A stretch of 64,000 nucleotides of DNA from Corylus avellana (taxonomy: Eukaryota; Streptophyta; Magnoliopsida; Fagales; Betulaceae), in the NCBI RefSeq assembly GCF_901000735.1, contig NC_081548.1, positions 12,720,354 through 12,784,353 on the forward strand. The letters are read 5' to 3'. Position numbers and translations under genes: made by a program. The notes beneath the pieces were generated by a model. It searched no databases, was not told the DNA's origin, and saw nothing but the letters and a program-made list of their open reading frames with translations. Below are positions 1 through 13,900 of the stretch, piece by piece. Numbering within the stretch: position 1 is the stretch's first letter; each line of letters starts with the position of its first letter.

Positions 1-288
1 GCTATGCTAAGTCTCCCATCTTGTACGGAGGCTTGCTTACAGATAAGTTTAAGATGGACATTAGTAATTCTATAATAAAATTGAACAATTAGCGCTATAG
101 AGGTAACTATACAGCTCATGCTCCCACACGGGACTAAACCCATGATCTCACCCTCTACCCCTCACTTGTGGGAAGAGGTAATGCCATGGAAGAAGGGGAT
201 GATGCCATTTGGTTTTCGGACCATTGGCCAGTGAACATATATCTTTATCCTCTGTCCTTGACCTAACCTTGTTCATTATGATATTTAG

Positions 289-1503
289 GTGTGGAATCCA
301 CAGGGAAACCAAGAAGGATATGCTCCATCTGCTGTTGAAGTTTTGCGAACTCTAGATGAAACTTTGGATGCATTCTTTCAGTTGCCAATACCAATGCATC
401 CTGCACTGCTTCCTGACTTGATGGCTGGTCTTGACAGATGTCTTCAACATTACGTAACCAAGGCAAAATCTGGCTGTGGTAAGTGCTTTCAGAAATTGCA
501 AATTAGGCTTACATGGTTTCAGGTTTGTCATATATTTGGTAATTATTATTCTTTATTTGGAAATGCAGGATCACGGAATACATTTATTCCCACCTTGCCA
601 GCATTGACGAGATGTACTATAGGATCAAAGTTCCAAGGCTTCGGAAAGAAGAAAGAAAAATCTCCAAATTCTCAGAAGAGGAATCCTCAGGTTGCTACAA
701 TGAATGGGGATAACACCTTTGGAATATTACAGCTGTGTGTTCGTATAAACACCCTGCAAAGAGTCTGGAGTGAGTTGGATGTTATGGAGAAGAGGATCAT
801 CACTCGTCTCAGAAACTCTGAGTCTGCTCATGCAGAGGACTTTTCAAATGGTTTGGTTAAGAAATTTGAGCTTTCTCCGGCTGCTTGTATTGAAGGAATT
901 CAGCAACTCTGTGAGGCAGTGGCTTATAGAATAATCTTCCATGATCTAAGTCATGTTCTATGGGATGGTTTATATGTTGGAGAGCCATCATCTTCTAGGA
1001 TCGATCCTTTTATTCAGGAGCTTGAGAAGAACCTGGTGATCATTTCAGACGCTGTGCATGAAAGGGTTCGTACACGGCTTATTACTGACATAATGAGGGC
1101 TTCCTTTGATGGGTTCTTGCTGGTATTGCTTGCTGGAGGCCCTTCCCGTGCTTTCTCTCGGCAAGACTCTCAGATAATAGAAGATGATTTTAAATCCCTT
1201 AAAGATCTATTCTGGGTGAATGGGGATGGCTTGCCTTCTGAATTGATAGATAAGTTTTGTACTACAGTGAGAGGAGTCCTTCCACTCTTCCGAACTGATA
1301 CCGAGAGCCTCATTGAGCGGTTCAGACGTGTGACCTTGGAGACATACGGCTCTTCTGCCAGGTCCAAACTTCCACTACCTCCATCTTCTGGGCAGTGGAA
1401 CCCAACAGACCCAAACACACTTCTACGTGTTCTATGCTACCGGAACGATGAAGCAGCTTCAAAGTTTCTAAAGAAGACTTACAATATGCCCAAAAAACTG
1501 TAA
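289..1503 (+). CDS. PATROL1: PATROL1-like MUN-domain (DUF810) protein, 3' part
   Basis: This is the C-terminal part of a plant Munc13-like protein; in Arabidopsis, PATROL1 controls traffic of the plasma-membrane proton pump to the cell surface in guard cells. Exons are 289-478 and 569-1503; the start is an acceptor (TTTAG) and the gene continues to the left of the window. Seen: the segment LDETLDAFFQLPIPMHPALL, then CLQHYVTKAKSGCG spliced to SRNTFIPTLPALTRC, then a Lys-rich stretch and the terminal segment LCYRNDEAASKFLKKTYNMP ending in KKL. The 90-base intron is a multiple of three with no stop, so it can be read through. The call to the DUF810/MUN family is firm. Which paralogue it is rests on memory of the family and is less certain. 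Confidence 0.85.
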   Translation: MWNPQGNQEGYAPSAVEVLRTLDETLDAFFQLPIPMHPALLPDLMAGLDRCLQHYVTKAKSGCGKCFQKLQIRLTWFQVCHIFGNYYSLFGNAGSRNTFIPTLPALTRCTIGSKFQGFGKKKEKSPNSQKRNPQVATMNGDNTFGILQLCVRINTLQRVWSELDVMEKRIITRLRNSESAHAEDFSNGLVKKFELSPAACIEGIQQLCEAVAYRIIFHDLSHVLWDGLYVGEPSSSRIDPFIQELEKNLVIISDAVHERVRTRLITDIMRASFDGFLLVLLAGGPSRAFSRQDSQIIEDDFKSLKDLFWVNGDGLPSELIDKFCTTVRGVLPLFRTDTESLIERFRRVTLETYGSSARSKLPLPPSSGQWNPTDPNTLLRVLCYRNDEAASKFLKKTYNMPKKL

Positions 1504-4500
1504 GAAACTTGAGCCTGGTGCATGGACAGGGCAACCAAGGCAAGCTATTCTTGCACTGATGCTGCATTTGCAGAACATCTCGTAGTTCTGCTTGTATTTA
1601 GTAAAGATGGGCCAAGAAGTTCCTCCTCATTTCATGTGCGGGTGAGCATCAGGTGCCTTAAAGAAGTAGCAATGATCCTGTATATTAGCATTGGCCACTG
1701 TTTGTGACCATCTAGAGTCCGAGCGGAGGCGAAAGGGGTGCGGAGGACTTCCAGAGGCATGCTTGTGATGGAAGGTGGACCGATATTCTTTGAAATTCAT
1801 TGTCATATAAAGTCATATGAGATTCCTTCGATGTCCGTTATATACTGTATTTTGTTTGTTTTCCTCCCAAGCTTCCTTAGCTCTCAGCTAAATCTTTTCC
1901 CATTCTTTGTTTCCTTTTTTTCCCACTTTTTGGTTGAATTACTCTGTAGTGGTGGGTATTATTTTTTGTTTATTCTAGTACTGATATTATTTGTTATTAG
2001 CATGTATTATAAGGGTGGGGGCTACTTCTTGTTAATTGCAGTCAGATTTATGTTCACTGTGTATACTGTAAGCCTATTTCTATGCGAGTCTTGATTATTC
2101 TTAATTCTTTTGGTGCATCTCAAGGATTGACTCTTGATTACAGTCTCTGTCGCCTCTTCTTCTTCCTCTGCCTCCTAAACATGCTCCCAGAAATGGCCCA
2201 AAACCTGTTGGATCAATTTTTATTAAAAAAAAAAAAAAAAAAAAAGGTACATAAATTCAATAGTTTATGGGCACTCTACATCAATTCAGTTGTATATGTA
2301 TTGTATAAGAGAGTTTTTAGATTTATTATTTCAATAAAATAAAAATATTGAAAGAAAAAAAAAGGAAGAAAAAAAAATTGGTTGACAAAGTTTATAATAA
2401 TTCCATAAATGAATTAATGGGTTTTATCTACCTAATAATTCCATAAATGAACGACAGATGTGTGCCGAAGATTGTTAGGGAGCAGCCCTTTCCACCAGAG
2501 AATGCTAAGTAGCAGGTTATGGAGTCTACTAAAGAAAGGAGCCAAGGGGTTGGATTAAGGCTATTGTTTTTAACAAATTTTTATTTACCTTGTGAGTTGT
2601 GATGGCACTAAATGCCTCAACACTTAAGTCGTATGTGATTGCAGTTTTAATAAGTGCGATTTTAATAAATATATTTTTTTAAATTGCTACTTTTAAAAAT
2701 CACACATGCGTTTAGTAAAACATGGTAAAAAGTATTTTTTTTTCTATCAATTGAATGCTTGGATAACATTAACATATAATTATGGTTTGATGGACAAAAT
2801 TGCCAATAAGGACATTTGTTTATAATTGTAAAAATAACTAACATTGTCTATAAGCCTCCATTGTGATTTTTTTTTTAAAAAAAGACTCAGATTATTCTTG
2901 CAAAATTGCAATTCTAAATACACCTCTAGTCTCCGCACACAAATATTGAGGAAAAAACTCCCAACCTTTAAACACAAAACTAATCCATACAAAGGATAGA
3001 ATGAGACCGTTAGAATTGCTCACAAAATTTATAATACAACAGAAGTTCTTGGACTATCCCTAGATTCCCTACACAGCCCTTATTAATTTGTAAAGCTTGT
3101 TGGAAATAATTGATGACCAATGTGGGGATCAGTGATTTGAACCCTAAGGTTTGTGGGGATCAAGTATGAATTAAGGGATGAAGAATCGGATTCAAAACGA
3201 CTCTCAAGCCAGTTTTGGGCCCAGAGACCCCAAGATGGATCCCAGGGTCTCAGAAACCTTAGGTTTCGATCCCAGCCCGACTTGATGCGATTTGGCCCGA
3301 CATATAGCAACAATTCCCAAAAGTTTGGCTGAACAAACTGGCAACAGCTGCACTTGTCCCACAATGTACAACCAACAAATAATTTCCAAAAGTAAAGCAA
3401 TTCCCAAAAAGTTAAACAAAAAGGGTTTGATAACAATCTGGCATTTTTGTTGCCTCTTTGCTTCTATCGGCTGGATTCCCTTCTTCACTGATGATACAAT
3501 CACTCTTTTTAATAATCTTGTTACTAGAGCTTGGAAGCTGGACTAAACAGTACCCCACCACCAGCAAGATCATTAGCTTTTGTGGACTTTTTGTTAGATG
3601 TCCCTGCATGACCTTATTATTTACACACCCGACAACCTATTAGACCTTCTGGCAATCGTTCCAATTTCAGGTTTTTAGTCCTATTGTCTTCTTTCTTGCA
3701 CCAGCAGGAGAAGATGGATTTACTTTTACATTTACTTAAAGTTTATACATGCAATCAGATATACACTATTTTAACAGACATCTTCAAATTATCAGTGGCC
3801 AGTTACTTTCACTCCGACAAGAAAAAGAAGGGTTTTTTTTTTTTTTTTGAGAAAAAGAAATGATTATTACTGTAGACGATGCAAAAGCGCAGATCTTGAT
3901 AGTGAAGCTTCGAATTTAAAGCTCGGGTCTCTCTTAGCAGGAGACGGATCCTAATTAGTTAAAAAAAGAGGGGCAAAATTGTAAAAATAATAATATCTCT
4001 CACAAAGTCCTTCAAGCGTGGGTCTCTCACTCAAAACTACAGTGCCGTTCTAGGGTTAGAGTTCTAGAAGATAACAAACTATGACTACTAGATAGTTTGA
4101 AATATTACAAGTGTGAAACTAAAGGGTATAAGCGTCATTTTGCCCCTTTAATGCAAGGGAAAAATTGGAATAAAAATTCAAAAATATGATAAAAATTCCA
4201 ATTGGCTTAACGAGGTTCTCTAACAGCAGGTTTTTTTTTTGGTAACAAAATAGTAATTTAGTGTGACTGATATCAATTCATGAGAACAACTTATAAATTA
4301 GTAATTTATATGGATGACTTGGCACTTATTGACATGGTATTGAGATTGGAATGTTAACATGGACACTATGTGTCAAATGAATCATATGTAGCGGATAACA
4401 AACTGATAACTTGACCTTAAAGTGACGAAGGAACCTATTTAAAATTCGGGTAAAACTTTGGAACCTTATTCTTGAAATGAGAAACTTAATGACTAAATCT

Positions 4501-4920
4501 AAATAACATGAAAACCTAAGGGTTAAATATGATTTTTCTTAAAATAATAATAATAATAATAATAAAGAAAGAATGAAAGAAAAAATGAACTGTTTAGAAA
4601 GTGATCGATGAATGTAGATTTTTCCTGAGCAGTACACAGAAGGGATACAAACAAACATAAAGGCAGAAGGACCTAATATCCTCTCTTTCTTTATCTCAAC
4701 AAATTTGATAAGTGAATAACTCAGGTGAATATCATATAAATTTACAACAGCTACAGCTATTGAAACCCCTTTTCGCAACAAAGAACAAACCTTTTGTTAG
4801 ACTGCTATGTAACTAAGAGTAGCAGGATACAATACCTATTGAAACAGCCCTTTACAGTTCACATGCTGTCCGACAGCCCCAGCGAGCAGATGGCAAACTA
4901 GTCATTCAAAGAGTAGGCCC
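1504..4920. other. 3' UTR and intergenic DNA between convergent genes
   Basis: The MUN gene's 3' UTR starts here. T-rich sequence follows, with a run of about 21 A at 2225-2245 and an AATAAA near 2333. The rest holds no gene I can support. 3830-4540 contains AT-rich repeat sequence related to 15440-15960 (shared phrases around GGCACTTRTTGACATG and AACCTAARRGYTAAATATGA). The two flanking genes converge on this interval. Confidence 0.6.
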
Positions 4921-7900
4921 TCATTTTTCTTCCAGGATAGCACGTCCAAGATTTGTAGCAAGAGCTAGCCTAACACCACCTAAGGCTTGCGGTGGCAACT
5001 CAGCTTCAATGAAGTCCGGTCGCAGCCTTGCCATTGACAACTCTTGCACTTTATTCAACAAGAGGTTGGTCTGAGAGACGTTTAGCAGAGGACGCTCCTG
5101 CCAGCTGAGCAGCTTCAACTGCACAACATAATTTTATAAAATGCCAGATTGGGGGAAATAAATTTGTTTGCCAAATTATTTAGAATATATATCTATAGCA
5201 GAGAATACAAACTTGCAGAATCATAACATTAGAAAGCCTACCGAGTCATACAGAAGAGGCAGCCAAAAACGCTGAGGTGTAGATGGGTTTTTCATAAGCT
5301 GCATAATCATATAATATAAAATTTATTAAAAATCAAGCCCTAGCAAGAAATTACCCAAGATAACTAAAAACCTAGCTTGGTAGGGAACAATAATAAATCA
5401 TAATTCAAAACAAAATTCTCAAATTTAAATTTTGAGAACTATTATGTTAAGAACAGCAGCTGCGTCAATCTGACAAACAATGTTCAAGTAACACGTACCG
5501 ATATGAGGGACTCTACAGCTTGCTGAGCAACATCAGTAGTTTTTCCATCATTAACCTGTTTCAGGGATTTTTTAAAATCCCTATACCTGTAATGCATCTA
5601 AGGATTAGAAGTGAGAAAATATTGAACAAAAATTGATGAAAATCATTACTCAAAGAATGCAGATATGAGAAAATTCCTACTTGCGTAAAAACTCAAGACC
5701 GCCAGCAGTCTTGGAATCAGAACCCAACAATTCAATCAATCCCTCCCATTGCTGTACAAACAAATTACATACAATATTAGTTTTGTGAAATAAAATTAAT
5801 TGAGGAAGGCTAGGTTTACAAACAAATTTTACAAAAAACTTTTACAACATGATTGAAAATGAGATAAATTCAACTTTTGAGAAACTCAATCATATTGTGC
5901 CATTTACATGCATTAATACTTCGCAAAACCATAAATCCTTGATTCTAATTAAATTGAAAAATGTTAGGCTTACAAACAAAATTATGATAGAAATCTCCTG
6001 GTTGCTTAACTTTTATGGAATTTTAAGATTAATTACCTTGAAACTTTCATCAGAGATCGATTGTCCAACAGAATCAAACAACTGCAGGGCAATCCTATTA
6101 AGACGAACTTCATCCCGGGCTTGCTGAAGCCAAAATACTCCAGAACCTTTCCTACCATGCTTCCAATGGTATACTCCAGCAATCTAAACATAGAAATTTT
6201 TTTAACAAGAATGCCACAAAGAGAAATTCCAGCAACTCTTTCAGAAACATAACTTTGATAGAACACACAGATAATTGCTACCAACATCCATGCCAAGTCA
6301 TTCCGCAGAGAATTCCCTAAAGTCATATCAAGTACAAGCAAGTTTACAACAAATTACATATACCTTCATAATGTTTGAACTAATACTGTCAAGTTCATAT
6401 ATACGGCATATCTCTATAATCTGCATAAAGAATGCAACAACTTAAGTCAGTCACAAAGATATCCATCAAAATATTGGACACTGAAATCAAAGAAACATGA
6501 CACTGAAAGATGAACAGATAACCTTAAGCAATATTTGAGTATGTTGAACAGGTTGCTTGCTCAATAAAATCTCTAACAAACCCATTCCCTGCTTCATGCA
6601 TGACGTCAAATAAATTGGAGCTAGCTGTAGACATAAGAGCATCTGTTTAAGGATACTTGAGATGGTGTACAAACATACAAACACATACATATATATACAT
6701 TTTTTAATAAGAGTGTGCATATATATATGTGTGTGTGTGTGTGTGTGCATGTATTGATTGATAGCCAGCCACAAAAACTGAACTTGGTATTTTTTTTTCA
6801 AGTGTTTGAGCTAGAAATCATATATATAATTTACTTTCTGAGATGGCATTAAAAATCCATTGAAACTACTGAACACTCCTAGCACAAACACCATTATGAA
6901 TGGAAGAGTATGCCATCCACATGCACAAGATAGAATAGAAGTTCATAGAATTGAAGATAGTGCATATGATATATTTCTTTTTGATTATTGATCATTTCAA
7001 TTTGCCACATAATGTAGGTGAAACTATATCAGGTTAATTAATTTAAAACAATAATAATTATAGAGTAATAGTCCAGTTGTCACTATTAAGTCATTCTTTT
7101 ATAATAGTTATCAAAAGAAAAAAGTCATTCTTTTCATAATCTCTATATGTCAACCTGAATAACAAAACATGAACAAGTGAAATTATGAATCAAAATATGT
7201 TATTGGCATCCTAACTCTTTGAAAATTATCTACAATTTAGAAATGTAATATCAATATATCAAAGTCATTTGCACTCACTTGCCACGTCAATGCATCTAAA
7301 GATAGAACTTGAGCATAGACAAGTCGATGGAGTTCCTCTATGCTGATTCCACCCAAGTTATAACGCTCTTCTTGTAGAAGAGTTTCCGCTTCATCACTCC
7401 CAGCAGTCAACAACTCCAGGGCATGGGCAACCATCCTGTTGATACGTGACATGCAAAGATACACAAAATTTTAGAAACAGATAGCAATCTGCGATTTTCA
7501 ACTTTTCAAATTACATGGAAGGGAAGAAAACTAATAGCACCTCCAATGCATGGCTTCATACAAAATAATTAAAAACAGAAAACTTAGTAGCTCACCAAGG
7601 GCCAAATGATCTGGAGCATTCAGCTAAGACAACCTGAATTATTTCAAAAATTCCAACAGAGTTTAAGAGGGCAGGAGTGAAAAAAAAAAAAGAAAAAGAA
7701 AAAAGAAATAACAGAGAATGTACACTAACCAGTATCTGATTAACATTACTCACCTCAGTATTATCTCCTAGAATTCCAATCACAAGTCCTATCAACGTAT
7801 GGGAACTGGTCATTGGTTTTAACTGCATGCATTTCTTGGCTAGGCTATACATACTTTCTAAACCCTTCAAGAAAAAGAAATTAATTGCTTACTTCAGACT

Positions 7901-10900
7901 ACACAACCAGGCATAAATAATTATAACAAAGAGACGAGAGAAAAAGAATAGAATTCTGCAACTATTTGGATAACTCATTGGAATATTATTAGGCTTTACC
8001 ACCGTGAATGGCCTTATGTAAAGAAAGTGAGAAATGTACAGCTCTATCCAATGACATGTTGCAGTGCAGAGACTGTTAATATTTCCCAGCATGATTTGTA
8101 GCATATTTCTCAAGCCCTCCCTGGTCCGGTGGTGATCACAGTGAACCCAGAATGCACTGCTCTCCAGCTTAGTAATTTGTGCCCGCCATTTCTCCCAAGC
8201 CTATTTCATGAAAAAGATATAAACAGAAATAACTATGGAAGAAAAAAAAATTGATAAGAACTATGGAAGAAAAAATTCAAGAAGGAAAAACGTTCGTCTT
8301 TAGCATACTCAAATATACCTTGATAAAATCTGGCTTGGCTTTATAGCATTCACCCAATTTTCCAGATTCCAGCGCAGGACGCATGCGTGGCATTTTGGAA
8401 ATAAGAACAGCAACTGCCTCTACCAGTCCATTCTCTGTCTGTTTAATTATGCAGGACAGAAATGATATAAGTCACAAGACAAATATTTCTATTGTTGAAG
8501 CTTCATCACTAACTTCTGGAGCTAGAAAATTGACATGGTTACAAGGAGCATCACTAATTAACTTGGAAAATGAAACGCATTTACCTCGGGTTTGGCTAAG
8601 AAATATACAATTGGAGAAACAATACAAACTATACATAAACCAAAGTTTTTTTTGTTTTTTTTGATAAATAATTGGAATATCATTAAAAGCGAAAGGAGCA
8701 GCTAGGGTACATACAAGTATACAAAAAAACCACCTAACTAGAAAAAAGAAAAGGGAACAAGAGAATCATAAAAGCTAACCACAAAGGGAGCTAAAAACGC
8801 AGTTGTCTAAGTATACAAAGTATTTTCAAGACATAAGCTCCACCAATGTCCTCTCGCGATTCTCGAATCATCTATCATTGCGTTCCCTCTAAAGACCACA
8901 AAAGACAAGAAGACACCATCTTCCACACAACAACCCTCTGAGTGCAACCACCAATTCACCAACAAGCATACAAATAAGCTACTTTTCTATGCATAACCTA
9001 AGAAAGCCCAAAACGACTGAAAATCGCATTCCATAATGCACAACCTACCTCACAATGGAGAAGAAGATGGTCAATGGACTCCATATCTCTCTTGCACATA
9101 CAACACCAATCAACCACAATGTCATGCTTATTCCTAAGGTTGTCTGAGATAAAGATCTTTCCTAGGGCCGCTGATCAAGAAAAAAAAAAACCCACTCTCA
9201 ATGGAACCTTAGTCCGCCAAATACTCTTCCAATGAAAAAGAATGCCAACAGTGCAATCAAGGGCATTATAGAAGGAGCTAACAACGAACAACCCTTTTTT
9301 AGAGGGGGTCCGCCATAGCTTGTCTTTACCTTCCCGTCTTACTCTAACTGAGTACAAAAGATTGAAAAATAAGGTAAAGACATCCACGTCCCAATCATGA
9401 GCCTTTCTTGCGTTCCATTGATTGGAACCACCAGAAAAGCTCCAAGCGAGTCGCTATGGCAGCATCCTTATCACAAGCAATACCAAATAAATTTGAAAAA
9501 GCTTCTTTAAGGGCCTTGTCCCCACACCACGGGCCATGCTAGAAACTAACATTGGCGCCATCTCTCACCTCAAATCTGATGTGGCTTGCAAATAACCCAT
9601 AATCTCTCTTAATATTCTTCCATAACCCCACCCCATATGACCCAAGGGGTTCATTGAAAGACCACCCACCCCACAAACAGCCAATTTTAGAGTCAATCAC
9701 AACTCTCCACCACGCTTCTCTCTCATGCACAACACCAAAGCCATTTTTCAAGAGGACATGATTAAAGATCAGCAAGTTTCGAACACCAAACCATCCCTCA
9801 ACGATCGGAGAACAACCCTTGGATCAGTTTACCAAGTGGAATTTGAACTCTTCTCCTATCCTGCCCCATAAGAAATCTCGATGAAGCTTCTCTATGCAAT
9901 TAGCAACACCCACATGGAGAGGAAAGAGGGATAAGAAATACATTGGCATATTGGAAAGTGTGCTCTTAATAAGGGTAACCCTACCACCTTTAGACAAGTA
10001 CATCATTTTCCAATTAGCCAACCGGCGCTCTATCTTTTCGATAACTCCATGCCAAATATACTTGGCCTTCTAAGATGCCCCCAACGGAAGACCAATATAC
10101 TTCAAAGGCAAAGAAGAAACATCGCAGCCCAGAATGCCCACCAACCCATCCACATTCTCCACATTACCCACTGCAACGAAATCCAACTTAGCCAGACATA
10201 TTCAAACCAAAGACAGCCTCAAAGCCTAAAAATATAGCACGTAGAAAGTGTAGATGATCAGGCTTAACCCCACAAAAAACCAAAGTGTCACCTACAAATA
10301 ATAGATGTGAGACGTCAACCACACCAAAGTGCCTAGATCACACATAAAATCCTAAGAGAAGGTCCCATTAACAGTGGCAGAAAGCATTCTACTTAAAGCC
10401 TCTATCATAATAACAAAGAGAAATTGAGACAAAAGATCACCCTGTCTCAAACCATGGGGAGCTACTAAAGAAACCGGATGGACTGCCATTCACTAAAATG
10501 GAAAAACGCACTGAAGAAATACAATGCTCTATCCAAGAGTGCCATTTCTCCCCGAAACCACACCCTCTTCAACAAGTAAAGTAAGAAATCTCAATTGACG
10601 TGATCATATGAATTCTCAATGTCTAGTTTGCAAAGAACCCTTGGCACAATAGATCTAATTCCACTATCCGAACATTCGTTTGCAATGAGAACAGAATCAA
10701 GGATGTGCCAACCTTGAGCAAAAAAGCATTATGAGATTTCGAAATAATCTTCTCCACAACCCTTCTCAACCTATTGGCAAGAACTTTGGCAATAATCTTT
10801 AGACTCAACTCACAAGACTCATAGGCCGAAAGTCTTTAAGATCAATAGCCACAAATTTCTTCGAAATGAGAGCAATAAATGTGGCATTAAGACTTTTTTC

Positions 10901-13900
10901 AAACTTCCGGCATGAAAATCATGAACTATTGTTCCAAAGTTTTAATAAGCCATCTAATAGCATCTCTAGCAGTCAATTATTTTAGCTATTAAAAAAGCCA
11001 TATTTTCTATTTTACCTACTCATTTTTCAATAAAAACTCCATCAGAGTATCTATATTATCCTCTATTTTCTTTAAAACACTATTTTTCAATGTTTTTTAT
11101 TGTCCTTTAATCCAACCAATTTCTTTCTCTCTCATCTCTCTCTCTCTCTCTCCAAACTAGTAGAGAAATTGGAACATCACCAAATCTGGGTTGCTCTCAT
11201 CTTCTACTTAGACACACCTATGAAGAACCCAAAGCATCACCACAAACACAAATTAGACACCCAAAGAATCTCCACAAATACAACCCAACAAATTAGAGCA
11301 TCCACCTCAAAGCATTTCCATACCAAATGAACAAATAAAAAACCATATGAAATCACAGAGCATCCAACCCATATGAAAAAATATACCCCTATGAAATCAC
11401 AAAGCATCTCCACAAATACAACCCAACAAATCAGGCATCCAAACTAGAGCATCTCCACACCAGACGAACAAAAAACCCATATAAAATCACAAAGCATCCA
11501 ACCATTGGTAGATCTCGTATCACTCCAATGGCCGCCCCTTAGCACGTCGATTACGAGGGAGACGAATCCTGACCTTACGATCTGGACCTTGTTGGGCTTA
11601 TCCAAAGAGGAGAACACCAACAACGTGATGGCATTGGTATGTACGGTAGCATATTTGGTTGAGATTAAGGATCAGACGGCAAAAAGTAGCCGAGGGGTAC
11701 AGATACCCTAAGGTCCTTAGGTCCTCGTGAGCTTTCTCAACGAGACCACGTTGTCTTCTTGCTCGAACACCTCCAAGCTCTTCAACGAGTGCCGAGTGAA
11801 CAAAGCGGCCAAAAGGCGAAGAATGAAAGAGAAAGAAAGGGAGAGAGAGGGAGACGAGCGACCAAAGAGAGAGAATGAAAGACCAGAGGGAGACGAGCGA
11901 GTGAAAGTAAAAATAATAAAAAAAATTATCTAGTATGAACAATGAATAGGCTTTGCAGCCTATTCACTATTCATTCTAGAAGAAAAAGAGCTATTTTCTA
12001 GAGATAAAAAATTAGAATTTGACTACTATGAGCCATTTGCCTATTCTCTTGGAGACGCTCTAACGATGAAACTGTTGTTTACATTCTTTTGTAGCAGATA
12101 ACCACCAAAATAAAATATTCAATTTGCATATGCATTGCCCTTATCTTGTATGAAGGATTTTCCCACATACATATACCGACATATACATATACATAACTCA
12201 AAAGGCTATCTCTCTTTATGAGTAAATTTAGGTACCTCTTATTCAGATTTGGTTGTTTTCTCTCTTTTTTTTTTCTTTTTCTTTTTTTTTTTTCTTTTTG
12301 TTGTTGTAAATAATCGAGATATTATTGAAAGTGTAAGGTGCCCCCATGTGCATAGGAAGTATACAAGAAAAGCAACCTAGGTAGTAGGGACAAAAAGAAC
12401 AAGGAAATCATGAAAACTAATCACTGGTTGTTTTCTTTATTAAGGAGCGCATCTCCTTCTTGCTTCTTAATCAAGTCCAACACTTACAATTAAAAAGCAA
12501 CTTTTCTTTTAAGGAGGAAATTTATTTTCTTTAATAGAGATGAAAAGTACTTCGGGGTGAAAAAACCATGCATAGTGAGTTGGGCAGTCACACATATTCA
12601 AACATACTATTGTACTCAATAAGTCACAAAAAATTTATCAAACCTCACGATTGCCAATCTGATCTAGCAGATAAGATCCATGCAAGCGCAACATTTTCAC
12701 CTGCAAGAGAACAAACAGCATATATCTAGTCCATTATCACTGTAAAATGTAAGACAAACAAAATTAATTGGAACAATGACAAGACCATCGAACTAAAGAA
12801 AAGGAAATAAATAATTTTTTTTTTTTAAAAAAAAAAAAAAACTACTAACCACAACATCTAGCCAGCCAACAGCTAATGCTGATGATATTACTTCCCAATA
12901 TTTAGTATTATCCTCGATAACCTGCATAGAACAATTTCATAAAAGATATGACCATCTTAGATAACCTTGATACATATCACCGGTCAAAGACAAGTTAAAA
13001 CATCAGACACTAAGTAAACAACAAAAACAGTAAGCCAAAGCGATTTCATAAATAAGAACCTTAACCCAACAAAATTTTGTGCTCAATTTGTGATGCAAGA
13101 AAAGCCACTCTGAGAACTAGTAACATTAATTTTCTTTAACAGACATTTCATCCACACCCATACAATCAGCTAGATTAGTTCACAACAACAGCCAACCTAT
13201 TTACATGAGAGGGAAGAAATCAACTATGCACAAGTTAGGATGCCATAACAACATAGAACCATAATGAAGTTACCCCAGAATCCCATATACAAAAATTGTT
13301 GAGGATTTTAAGTTGAGTTTTGATAGCAATCCTGCTATAAACTTCAGTGAGAAGCCGCAGAACATTATGAAAATCAGTTAAATTGTCTGAACCGTCATGA
13401 AGTATCACGTTTCTTAAAAAAAAGATGAAGAGAAAGAACAGCATACAGCCAAACCTGTAAAGTGACAAGCTCTTTCTGAAAATCCACAACTTTCAAATGG
13501 ATTGTTGCTTGTGTAGAGGAGAGAAGGCTATCATAATCCTGCCACAAGATACAACAATTAGATGGACAGGGTAACAAATTACAAAATGTAATTAAGAAGC
13601 AGCTCAAGAGCACAGAAGAAAGATCATTACAGTTAACCAATCAACAAGACGTTCAGGTAGCCATGCTTGAGATAGCTTGTCTGCATAAAATACTTCCATC
13701 AGCTCCCATGCAGCTTTCAAACAGGTTGGCTCCTCAACTTTCTACATGTTTTGAGGTTTTTGATGAATAATAATTTATTAAATGAAAAAGGCCATGCCCT
13801 CATACACAAAAGTATACAAGAGAGACAACCACCCAAAAGGAGTCAGAAATCTAAAAAGTTAAGATCTATAATATTCGAAGAGGATAAATAGGAACATAGA

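Noticed and set aside
479..568. Continuous open frame through 289-1503 as one exon
   Set aside because: GTAAGT at 479 and TGCAG at 564-568 delimit a 90-base intron; splicing restores the conserved GCGSRNTF join. The intron is simply in frame without a stop.
2225..2245. Processed pseudogene suggested by a poly(A) run after the MUN gene
   Set aside because: The upstream gene has an intron and conserved coding sequence, and no flanking duplication was seen; the run is an ordinary homopolymer tract.
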